This document shows positions 23,501 to 30,285 of a stretch of 64,000 bases of DNA, piece by piece; position 1 is the stretch's first letter, and each line of letters starts with the position of its first letter. The stretch comes from Synaphobranchus kaupii (Eukaryota > Chordata > Actinopteri > Anguilliformes > Synaphobranchidae), in NCBI GenBank assembly GCA_029718625.1, contig CM056377.1, positions 108,517,034-108,581,033 of the forward strand, written 5' to 3'. The position numbers and the translations under genes are program-made. The notes under the pieces are model-generated. The model did not search any database, was not told where the DNA came from, and saw only the letters and a list, made by a program, of their open reading frames with translations.

Positions 23501-26319
23501 CTCCTTGGATGACCAGTCTGACAATGAGTCCAAGAAGAAGCTTGCATTAGAGAAGCAGTTGAAGCAGAGTAATCTTCAAGACAAGAAAGAGGACAAATCT
23601 GAGATGGCTAATAAATCTGGTGAAAAGGAACCATCTGATGTGAGTGAAGACCTAGGTGAGCACCCTCCAAGTCAAGGTCCATCAGAAAAAGATGGGTTTT
23701 TAGAATCAGCTGTCCAAGTTGAACTGAACGACCTTGAGTCCAAATCCAGCGAAAAACTAAATGGTGACAAGCACCCAGCTCCCATTGGAAAGAGCAGGAA
23801 CATCATATTGGAGTTTGAAGATGCATCAACTGGTGACTATGATCTCCTCATTACCGAGGTGGGCAAAGTGGCTACAGGAAAGCAGTCACTGGAGAAGTCC
23901 TCCACCCCTCTACTGGACCTGTTAGCCAGAGAGAAGGACAACCTGGAGGCCCAGCAGAAGGCCTCGCTCTCTGATCTCGCCTCTGAGGACCAAGTCATGG
24001 AGAAGTCTGATGCAGAGAAGATGGGTGACAAAGGAACTGTAACCGCGTTTGCAGATAAACTCCTCAATGGCTTTGTGCAGGACACCGTCAAGCAGTTCCA
24101 GCAAATCAAAAAAGCCCGGAATGAAAAGATTCTAACTTCCAATCAGAGGAAAGAAAACGAGGCCAATGAGGAAGACTGGCTGGGAGGGAATACTTCTATC
24201 CAGTATTTGCCCTTCCACACAACACAGAAGGACAGCCTTCCCAACTTTCTGGAAGAGGGACAAGAGGAGGTTTCCTCTCCAGAGCTTTGCAACCGTCCGG
24301 TGAGTTGAACTGTTGTTGTGTATAGCTCCCCCCTAGCAAAAATCTGAAAGTCAAAACCAAAAGAAAAAAAACATACAGACTGTCATAAAACTGAATAAAC
24401 TAACCTCTGTTTTACCTTGTACTGTAAATAAACATTTTCCTGTGTTTTAGAGTTCACCTTTAACCCCTAAATTAATGACTCATGGAGTCAATGATTACAT
24501 CAAGGAAAGATACGTCTCTGCAAGTATAGAACCATCAAAGATTACAATTCAGCAGTGCTGACCAACATCCAAACCTTGATTTGGCCTAAAAAGCCATTTT
24601 TTATCAGCAAAGTCCAAAGTTCAAACAACCCCAAATCCTGTCTTTTCTACATGCTAAAGTTGAAAGATTCTGTAGCAGTCAGTGCTCTCTGTTTTTCCCC
24701 TTCGTATTCTGCTGCTGGTATGTCTTCGGATCCATATGCCTTATTCTTTTTTCAAGAAGAACATTTGTGGATTTAATACTTTGTCATTGTTACTATAAAT
24801 AAATTGAATAATTGTTCAAGGCTACCTTTTTTAGCTTTTTTAGTTTTTTTAAGTACGGGATAGTTTTACTGGCTTGAAAAGCTAATGAGTGATCACTAGC
24901 TTGAACTAAACATTGTCTACACTTCTCCCCTTCTGTACCAGGAAAGCCCTGTGCTGGGGGCAAGCGGTCAGGAGGAGCTAGCCAAGCGTCTGGCAGAGCT
25001 GGAGCTAAGCCGGGAGCTGCTGGATGTGTTGGGGGATGAACAGGACTGGTTCGACGAGGACTTTGGCCTCAGCTCACGAAAGGAGCAGCAGAAACAGAGG
25101 ATACAGCAGCAGCAGCAGAAGGAGGGGGCGTCCACCACTGTTGGCATTGGGGGAGGGGAGCAGGTTAAGACCCCAGTAAGGCCTGCCCCCCCTCAACAGG
25201 CCAAGCCCACAGAAGAGCCGGTCATGGTAGTGCCCCACACTGCACCCGAAGTGGAGAGGCTGGTAAATGCTGCCACCCAGGAGATCTGGAAAAGCTGCAA
25301 CCTGGGCCAAGGGCTGCAGACACTTACAGGAATCCCCACCCCTCTCGCCTCCAATGACTACTTGGGCAGTGATGCTCAGGGTGAGGACCAGGAGACCCTC
25401 AGCAAGCGTAGTTACAAAAAGGTGAGGTCTGCTCACTGGCGCATGGTGGTGACAAAATGAACGTGTATGTGTTCAGCAACATTTTCGGTTGAAAATATTA
25501 TCAAAATTAATGTGTTCAGTAACATTTTCAGTTGAAAATACCCTATCTTGTGTTTTCAGGCTGTATTTGACCTGACTTGGGAAATCATCCAGGACATTTT
25601 CTCAGAGGATCCTAATGCCCGTCAGCCCCAGTGGATGAAGCCTCGGCGTATTAATTCCTCCTGTTTCCACAGAGTCAAAAGCCCCGAGGACATCACCAAG
25701 ATCCAGGTTTATATACAATTCACTCGTGCTGGTTTCCATTTTGGCTCTGCCATCATATGTGCATGCGCACTCTTGTTGCTGTTAAACACTCTGGCTGAGT
25801 TGTTTGTGTTTGCGTTCTTTCTCTAGGCATTCATCACCGCAGAGGTGTTGAGGCTCTATGGCCTAAAAAAAGACCAGAACCAGAAAACTGACTGGCAGAA
25901 GATGTTGAAATTTGGAAGAAAGAAGCGAGACAGAGTGGATCATATTCTGGTAATGAACGTTTACATGATATTGAGCAATGGCTAAGCTAGTAAAGCTCTC
26001 CAAAAGGTGCAATTTTAAAGAAAAATTTGAACTACTGTGGCTCAGAGCATAGTACTTTACGTGGATGAGATGGAAACAAATTCAATGAGTAGTGCAGTGG
26101 GTTTCTTATGAGTGTGTAATTAGGAAGAAATAACTTTTGATTTTTTTGCCTCAGGTTCAAGAGCTGCATGAGGAAGAGTCTCAGTGGGTGAACTATGATG
26201 AAGATGAGCTCTTTGTGAAGATGCAGTTGGCTGATGGAATCTTTGATGCTTTGGTGAAGGATACTGTTGACATCTTGACAAAAATTCAGGAGAAGAGAAC
26301 AAAAAAAGCCCTTTCCTAA
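240..26319 (+). CDS. cep350: CEP350, centrosomal protein of 350 kDa (27 exons, 5'-truncated by window edge)
   Basis: This multi-exon gene encodes about 2,100 codons and ends at a TAA at 26317-26319. CEP350 is a large centrosomal/centriolar protein that anchors microtubules and works with FOP/CEP19 at centrioles and the ciliary base; this is family knowledge. The sequence shows Ser-rich linkers, long charged coiled-coil segments (exons 5-7, 12-16 and 19) and a CAP-Gly domain near 23237-23465 (motifs [18 protein letters not shown] and [11 protein letters not shown]). A conserved C-terminal tail follows ([31 protein letters not shown]). Phases match at all junctions except the 3' end of exon 23. 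The first visible exon begins at the second base of a codon, so at least one upstream exon lies outside the window; the human protein is about 3,100 aa. QSOX1 lies downstream on the same strand, as in human 1q25. The assignment is by recognised sequence, not by a database search. Confidence 0.95.
406..1047 (+). other. CEP350 intron, no feature seen
   Basis: AT-rich intronic DNA between exons 1 and 2. I see no repeat, RNA gene or credible exon in it. Confidence 0.6.
1048..1187 (+). CDS. cep350: CEP350 exon 2 of window
   Basis: The acceptor is TTTTCGCAG and the donor is AGAGAG|GTGAGG. The exon completes the split Ser codon (AG+C) and reads [19 protein letters not shown], then a Ser/Pro-rich tail. 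It leaves one base of a codon. Confidence 0.85.
1383..1557 (+). CDS. cep350: CEP350 exon 3 of window
   Basis: The acceptor is CTCCCCCATAG and the donor is CTCTCAG|GTACCA. The encoded peptide begins [19 protein letters not shown] and is polar and Ser-rich. The phase matches both neighbours (two bases in, two bases out). Confidence 0.87.
2205..2392 (+). repeat. Dispersed repeat copy A (second copy at 30062-30285)
   Basis: About 190 bp shares sequence with 30062-30285. Shared stretches include CCTAACACTGGCTTCTTTG, GGTCAGGTCCTTT-like sequence, CCAGGTGACAGATTCCT and CTGTTGAAT. One copy lies in a CEP350 intron and the other 28 kb away in intergenic DNA, so this is an interspersed repeat of unknown family. 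Confidence 0.6.
3258..3523 (+). CDS. cep350: CEP350 exon 4 of window (Ser/Pro-rich linker)
   Basis: The acceptor is TTTTCACCATAG and the donor is CCTGCAG|GTGCCT. The 88 codons are strongly biased to Ser, Pro, Gly and Ala, with a run of eight Ser codons near 3422-3446. This looks like a disordered linker before the coiled-coil region. It enters with one base and leaves one base. Confidence 0.87.
3729..3892 (+). CDS. cep350: CEP350 exon 5 of window (coiled coil)
   Basis: The acceptor is CCTCCCAG and the donor is CTCAAG|GTGAGG. It encodes a helix-forming segment including [20 protein letters not shown] and [15 protein letters not shown], which I recognise as highly conserved in vertebrate CEP350. 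Confidence 0.95.
4364..4474 (+). CDS. cep350: CEP350 exon 6 of window (coiled coil)
   Basis: The acceptor is TATTCTACAG and the donor is GCACAG|GTACAG. The 37 in-phase codons include [19 protein letters not shown], a heptad-like charged helix continuing from exon 5. Confidence 0.94.
4575..4925. repeat. Probable interspersed repeat fragment
   Basis: The stretch opens TTTATTTGTTTAGCACATTTCA and includes GCGCTTTACATAGCA, a pattern I associate with the 3' part of common fish LINE or SINE copies. AGGTCCTCAGGCAG (4828 on) reappears inverted as CTGCCTGAGGACCT (about 4925). The family is not identified. Confidence 0.35.
4951..5054 (+). repeat. (TCTG)n/(TG)n microsatellite abutting CEP350 exon 7 acceptor
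   Basis: A compound tract of TCTG repeats and then uninterrupted TG dinucleotides ends 15 bases before the exon at 5070. It replaces the usual polypyrimidine tract. Confidence 0.9.
5070..5210 (+). CDS. cep350: CEP350 exon 7 of window
   Basis: The acceptor is CCCCCTGCAG and the donor is AAAGAG|GTGGGG. The 47 in-phase codons begin [16 protein letters not shown] and end DAARHIKE. A (TCTG)/(TG) microsatellite lies directly upstream, in place of a normal polypyrimidine tract except for the final CCCCCTGCAG. Confidence 0.92.
5281..5348 (+). repeat. SINE/LINE 3' tail fragment (UnaL2-type)
   Basis: GTACGTCGCTTTGGATAAAA and GCGTCTGCCAAATGAATG are followed by TGTAATGTAAT. This is the conserved stem-loop and TGTAA tail shared by L2-clade LINEs and their SINEs in fish. 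Only the 3' end is present. Confidence 0.7.
5632..5768 (+). CDS. cep350: CEP350 exon 8 of window
   Basis: The acceptor is CTCCCTCAG and the donor is GACAG|GTATTC. It encodes [19 protein letters not shown] and then [15 protein letters not shown], a strongly conserved CEP350 segment. It leaves two bases of an Arg codon. Confidence 0.95.
6033..6122 (+). CDS. cep350: CEP350 exon 9 of window
   Basis: The donor is CACAG|GTACAG. Two in-phase acceptors, CAG|CAG three bases apart, are possible (a NAGNAG site). The second, chosen here, gives Arg-Lys-Ser-Glu across the junction. The exon is short, polar and Ser-rich, and an in-phase one-residue splice variant is plausible. Confidence 0.82.
6125..6415 (+). 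repeat. Minisatellite, about 40-55 bp unit
   Basis: About six imperfect copies of a unit contain GCTAATGCGCTAACCC and CATCCGCTTTCCTGTGCCA. Some units carry short telomere-like CCCTAACCCT runs. The array fills most of the intron between CEP350 exons 9 and 10. Confidence 0.85.
6483..6640 (+). CDS. cep350: CEP350 exon 10 of window
   Basis: The acceptor is CACCCCACAG and the donor is GAGAAGG|GTGAGT. It encodes a Ser-rich polar segment ending [11 protein letters not shown]. The phase joins the neighbours without a stop. Confidence 0.86.
6666..6800 (-). mobile_element. SINE fragment, reverse orientation
   Basis: ATTACATTACATTACATTAA is the reversed TGTAA tail. Sequence with GTCCCTTGCTCAAGGGTGCC follows, typical of the body of fish tRNA-derived SINEs read backwards. 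It runs into the 55-bp array. Confidence 0.55.
6801..7374 (+). repeat. Minisatellite, 55-bp unit, about 10 copies
   Basis: The unit is CTCCTGGTAAAGATGTGAAA followed by GTAATCTCACTGTGCTACAC and TGCTGCCCCATATTC. Copies differ by only a few bases. The first unit is continuous with the reversed SINE fragment upstream, so the array probably grew from SINE sequence. Confidence 0.95.
7433..7626 (+). CDS. cep350: CEP350 exon 11 of window
   Basis: The acceptor is TCCCTTTTTAG and the donor is GCCAAG|GTTAGA. It includes [19 protein letters not shown] and [11 protein letters not shown], very characteristic of vertebrate CEP350. It leaves no partial codon. Confidence 0.95.
8559..8749 (+). CDS. cep350: CEP350 exon 12 of window, with probable GC donor
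   Basis: The acceptor is CCTCTCCAG (a CAGCAG pair, so it may shift by three bases). The exon encodes [20 protein letters not shown] and ends [10 protein letters not shown] plus two bases. Those bases join the A at 10794 to give Arg, followed by HLRDKGEDD, which matches the continuous human sequence. The only donor compatible with this is AAGAG|GCAATG, a GC donor. No GT at a usable phase lies nearby. Confidence 0.9.
8757..10294 (+). repeat. Two-component minisatellite (46-bp and 29-bp units)
   Basis: The array alternates a 46-bp unit (CTCATACTCTGCTCTCTCCT then CCACCCAACTCACACACTCC) and a 29-bp unit (CTCATACACCCCATGTCACC then TCCACCCAG). Many pairs make 75-bp higher-order units. It fills the intron after exon 12, begins about 8 bases past the donor, and resumes after the embedded SINE at about 10500-10590. 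Low stop density gives long but meaningless open frames on both strands. Confidence 0.97.
10296..10499 (-). mobile_element. tRNA-derived SINE inside minisatellite, minus orientation
   Basis: Read on the minus strand it starts GTGTAGTATAATGGTTAAGG (A-box-like) and has GGTTCGATTCCC (tRNA B box). It ends GTCGCTCTGGATAAGAGCGT with a CTGCTAAAATGCC(TGTAA)n tail. This full architecture matches UnaSINE-type elements mobilised by L2-clade LINEs. Minisatellite units lie on both sides, so it inserted into the array or the array expanded around it. Confidence 0.85.
10794..10881 (+). CDS. cep350: CEP350 exon 13 of window
   Basis: The acceptor is ATTTGCACAG and the donor is GAGCAG|GTAACT. It encodes [20 protein letters not shown] and then LLLKLQQEQ, a basic and highly conserved segment. 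Confidence 0.95.
10968..11114 (+). CDS. cep350: CEP350 exon 14 of window (coiled coil)
   Basis: The acceptor is GTCTACAG after an 86-bp intron, and the donor is AACCCG|GTCAGT. The 49 in-phase codons begin [20 protein letters not shown], a conserved charged helix. A long CA microsatellite starts within a few bases of the donor. Confidence 0.95.
11119..11624 (+). repeat. Compound (CA)n/(CACG)n microsatellite after CEP350 exon 14
   Basis: About 500 bp of CA-rich repeat carries ACACTCATACGCACGCAC and ACATGCTCATGCACACAAAC sub-motifs. It starts a few bases past the donor at 11115. Confidence 0.95.
11788..11945 (+). CDS. cep350: CEP350 exon 15 of window
   Basis: The acceptor is TGCATGCTGCAG and the donor is GAAAA|GTAATG. 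A Pro/Ser-rich stretch is followed by [16 protein letters not shown]. The split Lys codon (AA+G) is completed at 17411, after a 5.5-kb intron. Confidence 0.93.
12986..13969. mobile_element. TTAA-flanked inverted-repeat DNA element (984 bp)
   Basis: The left end AGCTGAAGTAGGCAACTTTT is mirrored by the right end GAGAAAGTTGCCTACTCCAGCT, with TTAA on both sides (12982-12985 and 13970-13973). A TTAA target duplication suggests a piggyBac-like non-autonomous element. No transposase frame is present. Confidence 0.75.
14810..15950 (+). repeat. Duplicated block copy 1 (copy 2 at 33870-35190)
   Basis: Homology to 33870-35190 is strong in a core (about 14940-15368 versus 33987-34434; roughly four differences in 330 bp of its central part). 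It is weak but traceable in the flanks, for example GCTGCCTTGTTTAA and later CACTTCCTGTC-like words. The core carries CCACCAGGGGGCGG and a splice-like TTTATTTTGTAG ... GTCAG|GTACAG frame. Confidence 0.8.
15354..15367 (+). promoter_or_regulatory. CTCF-like motif (copy 1)
   Basis: CCACCAGGGGGCGG matches the core CTCF consensus CCASYAGRKGGCRS at every position. It lies in CEP350 intron 15. Occupancy is unknown. Confidence 0.55.
17411..17640 (+). CDS. cep350: CEP350 exon 16 of window (coiled coil)
   Basis: The acceptor is CTCCCTCCAG and the donor is GACCCAG|GTGAGA. It encodes [20 protein letters not shown] and then [19 protein letters not shown], a long charged helix recognisable as CEP350. The exon is GC-rich relative to its surroundings. 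Confidence 0.95.
17841..18027. mobile_element. Inverted-repeat MITE, copy 1
   Basis: AAGACCTTTAGCATGTGCAA is mirrored by TTGCACGTGCTAAAGGTCTT, with an inner pair CTTTTAGCAC/GTGCTAAAAG. An inner segment ATTGGTCATGATATTTGC also occurs in the relative at 61523-61654. Confidence 0.75.
18158..18354 (+). CDS. cep350: CEP350 exon 17 of window
   Basis: The acceptor is GTGTCACCACAG and the donor is AAACTG|GTAAGA. It is an acidic, Ser-rich, probably disordered segment ending [15 protein letters not shown]. The phase fits both neighbours. Confidence 0.88.
18549..18655 (+). repeat. Poly-T and G-rich low-complexity tract
   Basis: A T run is followed by several G runs (GGGGGGGGGG, GGGCGGGGGG, GGGGG, GGGGGGG). 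It has the spacing needed for a G-quadruplex on the + strand (transcribed sense), in a CEP350 intron. Confidence 0.6.
19473..19614 (+). CDS. cep350: CEP350 exon 18 of window
   Basis: The acceptor is CTGTGTTTGACAG and the donor is CAGTCAG|GTGAGT. It is Ser/Arg-rich, begins [17 protein letters not shown], and leaves one base of a codon. It is supported mainly by splice signals and phase. Confidence 0.83.
20152..20312 (+). CDS. cep350: CEP350 exon 19 of window (coiled coil)
   Basis: The acceptor is GTCTGTTCCAG and the donor is TTGGAG|GTCAGT. It encodes [20 protein letters not shown] and then [16 protein letters not shown], one of the best conserved CEP350 helices. Confidence 0.96.
20313..21646 (+). 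other. CEP350 intron, no feature seen
   Basis: AT-rich intron between exons 19 and 20. I see no repeat, RNA gene or credible exon. Confidence 0.5.
21647..21783 (+). CDS. cep350: CEP350 exon 20 of window
   Basis: The acceptor is CCTTCTTTCTAG and the donor is CAAAG|GTAATG. It begins [18 protein letters not shown] and continues with a Lys/Pro/Thr-rich linker. Confidence 0.93.
21910..21992 (+). CDS. cep350: CEP350 exon 21 of window
   Basis: The acceptor is TTTTTCTTTCAG and the donor is CATG|GTGTGT. This 83-base exon encodes [19 protein letters not shown]. The phase is one base in and one base out. Confidence 0.88.
22249..24299 (+). CDS. cep350: CEP350 exon 22 of window, 2-kb exon with CAP-Gly domain
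   Basis: The acceptor is GTGGAATTTCAG and the donor is CGTCCG|GTGAGT. The first half is acidic and Ser-rich. The CAP-Gly domain spans about 23237-23465, with [37 protein letters not shown] and [16 protein letters not shown]-Gly domains bind the C-terminal EExY/F motif of tubulin or EB proteins; here the usual GKNDG core reads NNGTYDG. After the domain come acidic Lys/Glu-rich linkers and a helical segment near 24050-24140 ([20 protein letters not shown]). A single very long exon for this region fits the vertebrate CEP350 arrangement as I know it. Confidence 0.96.
24451..24519 (+). CDS. cep350: CEP350 exon 23 of window (3' boundary uncertain)
   Basis: The acceptor is CCTGTGTTTTAG. The exon reads [20 protein letters not shown] and then reaches a stop if extended to 24560. 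The next exon must start in phase 0 (ESPVLG). Two phase-0 donors exist: TAC|GTCTCT at 24513/24514 (GT but a poor match) and TCT|GCAAGT at 24519/24520 (a perfect GC-donor hexamer). I list the latter. The end is uncertain by six bases or more. Confidence 0.6.
24942..25421 (+). CDS. cep350: CEP350 exon 24 of window
   Basis: The acceptor is CTTCTGTACCAG and the donor is AAAAAG|GTGAGG. It encodes [36 protein letters not shown] and [14 protein letters not shown], then a Gln-rich run (CAG repeats near 25105-25120). The acidic D/W/F motif is strongly conserved in CEP350. Confidence 0.96.
25560..25706 (+). CDS. cep350: CEP350 exon 25 of window
   Basis: The acceptor is TGTGTTTTCAG and the donor is ATCCAG|GTTTAT. 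The 49 in-phase codons include [19 protein letters not shown] and [20 protein letters not shown], the conserved C-terminal domain of CEP350. Confidence 0.96.
25827..25949 (+). CDS. cep350: CEP350 exon 26 of window
   Basis: The acceptor is CTTTCTCTAG and the donor is ATTCTG|GTAATG. The 41 in-phase codons include [20 protein letters not shown]. Confidence 0.96.
26155..26319 (+). CDS. cep350: CEP350 terminal coding exon
   Basis: The acceptor is TTTTTGCCTCAG. The exon encodes [20 protein letters not shown] and [19 protein letters not shown], ends KKALS and stops with TAA at 26317-26319. This is the conserved end of CEP350. Confidence 0.97.
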   Translation, partial: VQELHEEESQWVNYDEDELFVKMQLADGIFDALVKDTVDILTKIQEKRTKKALS

Positions 26320-28755
26320 ACTCGTCAATTTCAATCCCAAATATCCCATCAACTCATCCCAGGAACTTCCACACCCAACGTGCCAATAATCTTTGAATGC
26401 CTTTCACTAAAACCTCTGTAAATTTTTACTTTGTTTCGTTTAGTCTAATCTTCTTACAAAGGTTAGTTAATTTGTATTAACTGAAGTGCTTCACCAAGGA
26501 TCCTGAAATCCAGCCTTCTATCAATATGCTTTAACGATTATTTTAGTCTGCTTTTCTTAACTCCCAGAGCCAATGCCTACATTCTTTCACGTGTCTACGG
26601 TTGATTCAGAGTTGGAATGAGCATTGGACTTGCTTAGTTTGCCTCCATGCTGCTAAGTGGACCTCTTGATTGTATTGGGAAGTGCTTTGCATTTCCTCCA
26701 AGTAAGAGGTATGGAGAGTCTTGGCAAAAAATACAAATACTGGGATTGGAATAATCCCCCCCCCCCCCAAAAAAAAAAGATACAATTAATCGTAATGCAT
26801 TGTTTCAATTTGTGCTTCCCAAAAAATAAGCAATATTCAGGATAATCCCTACTGGGATAGAAAGCAAGCTAAAGGATTGTGTGCCCTTTCTGAATCAACA
26901 AACGTAGTGACCAAGCACAAAAGGAAAATGTGAGAAATTGAAACACTATTATAAAGGGATTATTGTAATTCCCAGTTACTGTGGGGAAATTGCAATTGCA
27001 AGAGAAAATGCATACTTTTTATTTTTTATTTTATCGATTTAATGTATTTTGGAATATTTTAAGTCATTTATTTTTCTGAACAATTTTAGCAAGGAAGACA
27101 AAACACAACTGCTTTCTCAGTGTTGAAACCAGTTATCTTAAATGCGTAAGAGTACAGTCATGTTGGACTCCTTTATATTTGCCTTTTACTTGATTCAGTT
27201 TAAGTGCCTCATTGGTTGTAGGTTAATGGGAATTGTCACATTTAAGAGCCACAACTCTGGCCTTGGTTAGTTATCATTGTTCTAATGGTCTCATGGGCTT
27301 TATTTGCATTGGAACCTTATTTTCATTCTGACTGTGGTGTTCTTCAGTCCCATGTTTCCAAGGCTTTATTCTCATCTCCAGCCTTGTTTAGCATTAAGTT
27401 CACGCCGGACAATTCAAAATTCCCTATTTGCCTCGAGAAGTTTGTCAGGCTCCTCCTATACATTGGTCTCTAAATAATTGTTCAGAAGTTAAAATTTGTG
27501 ATTTAAAATATACTTAATTTTAAAAAAAGAAAAGAAAAGAGAGGAAGTTTTGACAAAGAAAGCCTCTGTGTACACACCGTATTCAAAATGTATTCTCTGA
27601 CACACACACACACACACGCACACACAGCTAACCTTGAGTCATATTTATCAGTGTGTCCTCCCAGGCAACAGCAGTTACTGAAGGGCTTGTTTACTACTGC
27701 CTCTGTTAAGTACATAATTGGCTAATAAGTCCTAGTTTTTATCTGTTGTCTGAACATACTGATTAATGTCCTCTAATGGCATTGTAAGTTTGTCAGCTGA
27801 ACCGAACAACGAATGACTCATTCTTCAGCCAGGTGTTCTGGTCTTCAGAAGATAAGTGTCCTTAACTGTGAGGGAAGAAACTCCGAGGTTTTACCTGCAG
27901 CACCTCTCATTGCCCTCCTGTTTAGATTCTGTGGCCAGCCTACACCATGGTGGCTCAACTAAGGGAGTGAGCCATTTGTGATGTGTATGAACAGCAGGAA
28001 ACCCATGTGGAGGTTCACAACTCTCCATGGAAATACTGAACAGGTGGTAGTGAGCGCTACCCATGATACTACTTTTTTAAAACGGTTGCTAACAAAGGTT
28101 TCTTGTGCCCCTCCCTCTAGAAGAGGGAGAGATGTTCTGGTTAACTATGCATTATTGGTGGGTCTGATGGTTTAATATGTCATCTCCCTATTAATGGGAT
28201 AAATGCCACCTTCCACCAACTCATTTGCAGTAGATTTTCCTATTGCTCCTTGTGTTGGTCAACTAACAAACAATGCTTAAGGGCAGAAAACATGTTGTGT
28301 ATTCTGTTCCCTGGAGACAGACTATTGAGTCAGAAGACTCGTATTGCAGAGGGACAGACTACAGCCCTTTGGAAATGTGGCTACGTGCTAAATCTGAGCG
28401 GTAAAAGTGATGATATTGTAATTCTTGAAATAGATTGTAATGCTAGGCACAAATGGTTCGATAATCATTTTTTTAATGTCATTTGGAGTAATGATTTGAA
28501 ATTCAGAAGGGTATGACTATTTATAACAATGAATAATGTACTGTGAGCAACAAGGGTGCACTTGAAGACTTGTAAATTGACATGGGTGTAAATATACCAG
28601 AGCTTTGACTCTTACCAGACTAACAATCAACCTGTAAGATTTGTCAGATAACCTGGTTCTCTTTGTGTATGCGAATATGTATATAGTATACATATATATA
28701 TTTGTTAACTAAATTGAACTTTGAAATTGTAAATAAAGGTTTCATTTCTAAATCT
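26320..28755 (+). other. cep350: CEP350 3' untranslated region (probable)
   Basis: No good AATAAA occurs between the stop codon and 28732-28737, where AATAAA sits in TTGTAAATAAAGGTTTC. A second AATAAA lies at 28983-28988. This implies a UTR of about 2.4 kb (or 2.7 kb). The region is AT-rich, lacks a credible coding frame, and carries three Pumilio-type TGTANATA motifs near its end. The extent is inferred; no transcript evidence is available. Confidence 0.55.
28732..28737 (+). terminator. Candidate polyadenylation signal of CEP350
   Basis: This is a canonical AATAAA, the first after the CEP350 stop, followed by T-rich sequence at 28739-28795. An alternative AATAAA is at 28983-28988. Confidence 0.5.
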
Positions 28756-29176
28756 AAATCCATTTTTGTAAATTGCTCAAGCTTTTTTTTACGTCGTGGG
28801 ATTTTTTATTGGAGGGGCAAGATTTTACTAAATTCCTCTCCCCAGCTATTGACTGCTACCTTGGGTGATGCCCTTGTCCCTTCTGGGTAGAGAGCTGACA
28901 GAACAGTGGAGGGACCGGGGACTCCCTACGATCCACTTTCCAACACTTATGACTGTTTTATCCATTGTGGATGTCTGTAAAAAATAAATGAAACATTTTT
29001 GAAATTTTAACTGGGAAACAACTTTTTTCCCCCCACTTACCTCATGTGATGCTAAGTGTGAAAATAGGACATTTTATATTTGGAGATTATCATTGTTATG
29101 ATTTGACCATTAGGTGGAGCTGATGTTACACATAATAATAATAATATTTTATTAATAACATCAAAAGACTTAAGTG

Positions 29177-29240
29177 AAGTTTGGCTTGGTCAAAAGCCAT
29201 AAAAGACAAACATTCAAATGGGCACCGCCAAGCCAAACTT
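29177..29240. repeat. Small inverted repeat (13-bp arms)
   Basis: AAGTTTGGCTTGG (29177-29189) and CCAAGCCAAACTT (29228-29240) are perfect reverse complements around a 38-bp loop. Confidence 0.5.
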
Positions 29241-30061
29241 TAGCTCTACGCTGAAGTTTACAGGTTTACACTCAGGGCTTTCTTTTTTTTACATCTGACT
29301 GCTATACACTTCTGTAGCTTTGTTGGTCTACTGGTCTGTAACATGTACTCATCACTGGGCAGATTGGTTCAAACTTCATAAAAAAAGCCTTGTTTAGAAT
29401 GTTCAATTAGAATTTTGTTGCTACCATTTTTATGTCCCCATGTTAAGTCAATGGCCAATTCATTTCCAGTATCATAGAATTATAACAGTTTATTTAAAAG
29501 CTACCATAAACAGAAATGTGACCCATCAAAAGCATGAGTCCATGTCATGCCTGACATTTCACTATGTCTACTTTAGCGATTATAGACTGGTGGAATTTGA
29601 GCGAGGTTGTTGGGGGAAAAAAAAAAAAATGTTGCAAATTTTTTGATGTAGCTACTTCACTATATCAAAAACGGCTGAACACATCTTTCCGATGTTTGTT
29701 TTATGGCGAGATATTGCTGAGAAAGCCCTGTGGGACCCCCGACTGAGAGAATTAATTCCAGAGAAGACCACACCGGAGGAAAGGCTAGCTGTTCCGTCCC
29801 ATGTTCCATCCAGCTTTGATACCTGACAGTGTTCAGAAGGGTATCCAGATCCCTCTATCAAAGTTAACAGAAATATGGGAGAATGAGTCAGTAGAAGGGA
29901 TTGGGGAGAAGAAAGGTAGTTTCACATTGAAAGAGCGTAAAATACTGACTTTGCTAAAGACTTAGAGGCATCTGGAATGAAAGCAAATTACCAATGATTA
30001 AAATGTCAATAGGCAGGAGTAACGAGTTTTAATGCTTGTGTGGCCACTGATTTGGCCATGG

Positions 30062-30285
30062 CTAAAGGGTCTTGAGTTCAGACTGGTGAAAGCTGAGGGG
30101 GGAATACTACTGCCTAACACTGGCTTCTTTGTTTTGTTCGGGCAGTGAGGTGGTCAGGTCCTTTCCTGCTGAAAAAGATTTTTTAGGAGTTTTTTTTATG
30201 ACATTGGAGCCATCTCTTCTGCATTCTTTAAGCCCAGGTGACAGATTCCTTATACCTTTTTGACTGTTGAATGGGATATTAATTA
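30062..30285 (+). repeat. Dispersed repeat copy B (see 2205-2392)
   Basis: This is the second copy of the unclassified repeat and contains CCTAACACTGGCTTCTTTG and CCCAGGTGACAGATTCCTTA. Small insertions distinguish it from copy A. No terminal repeats or tail are evident. Confidence 0.6.
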
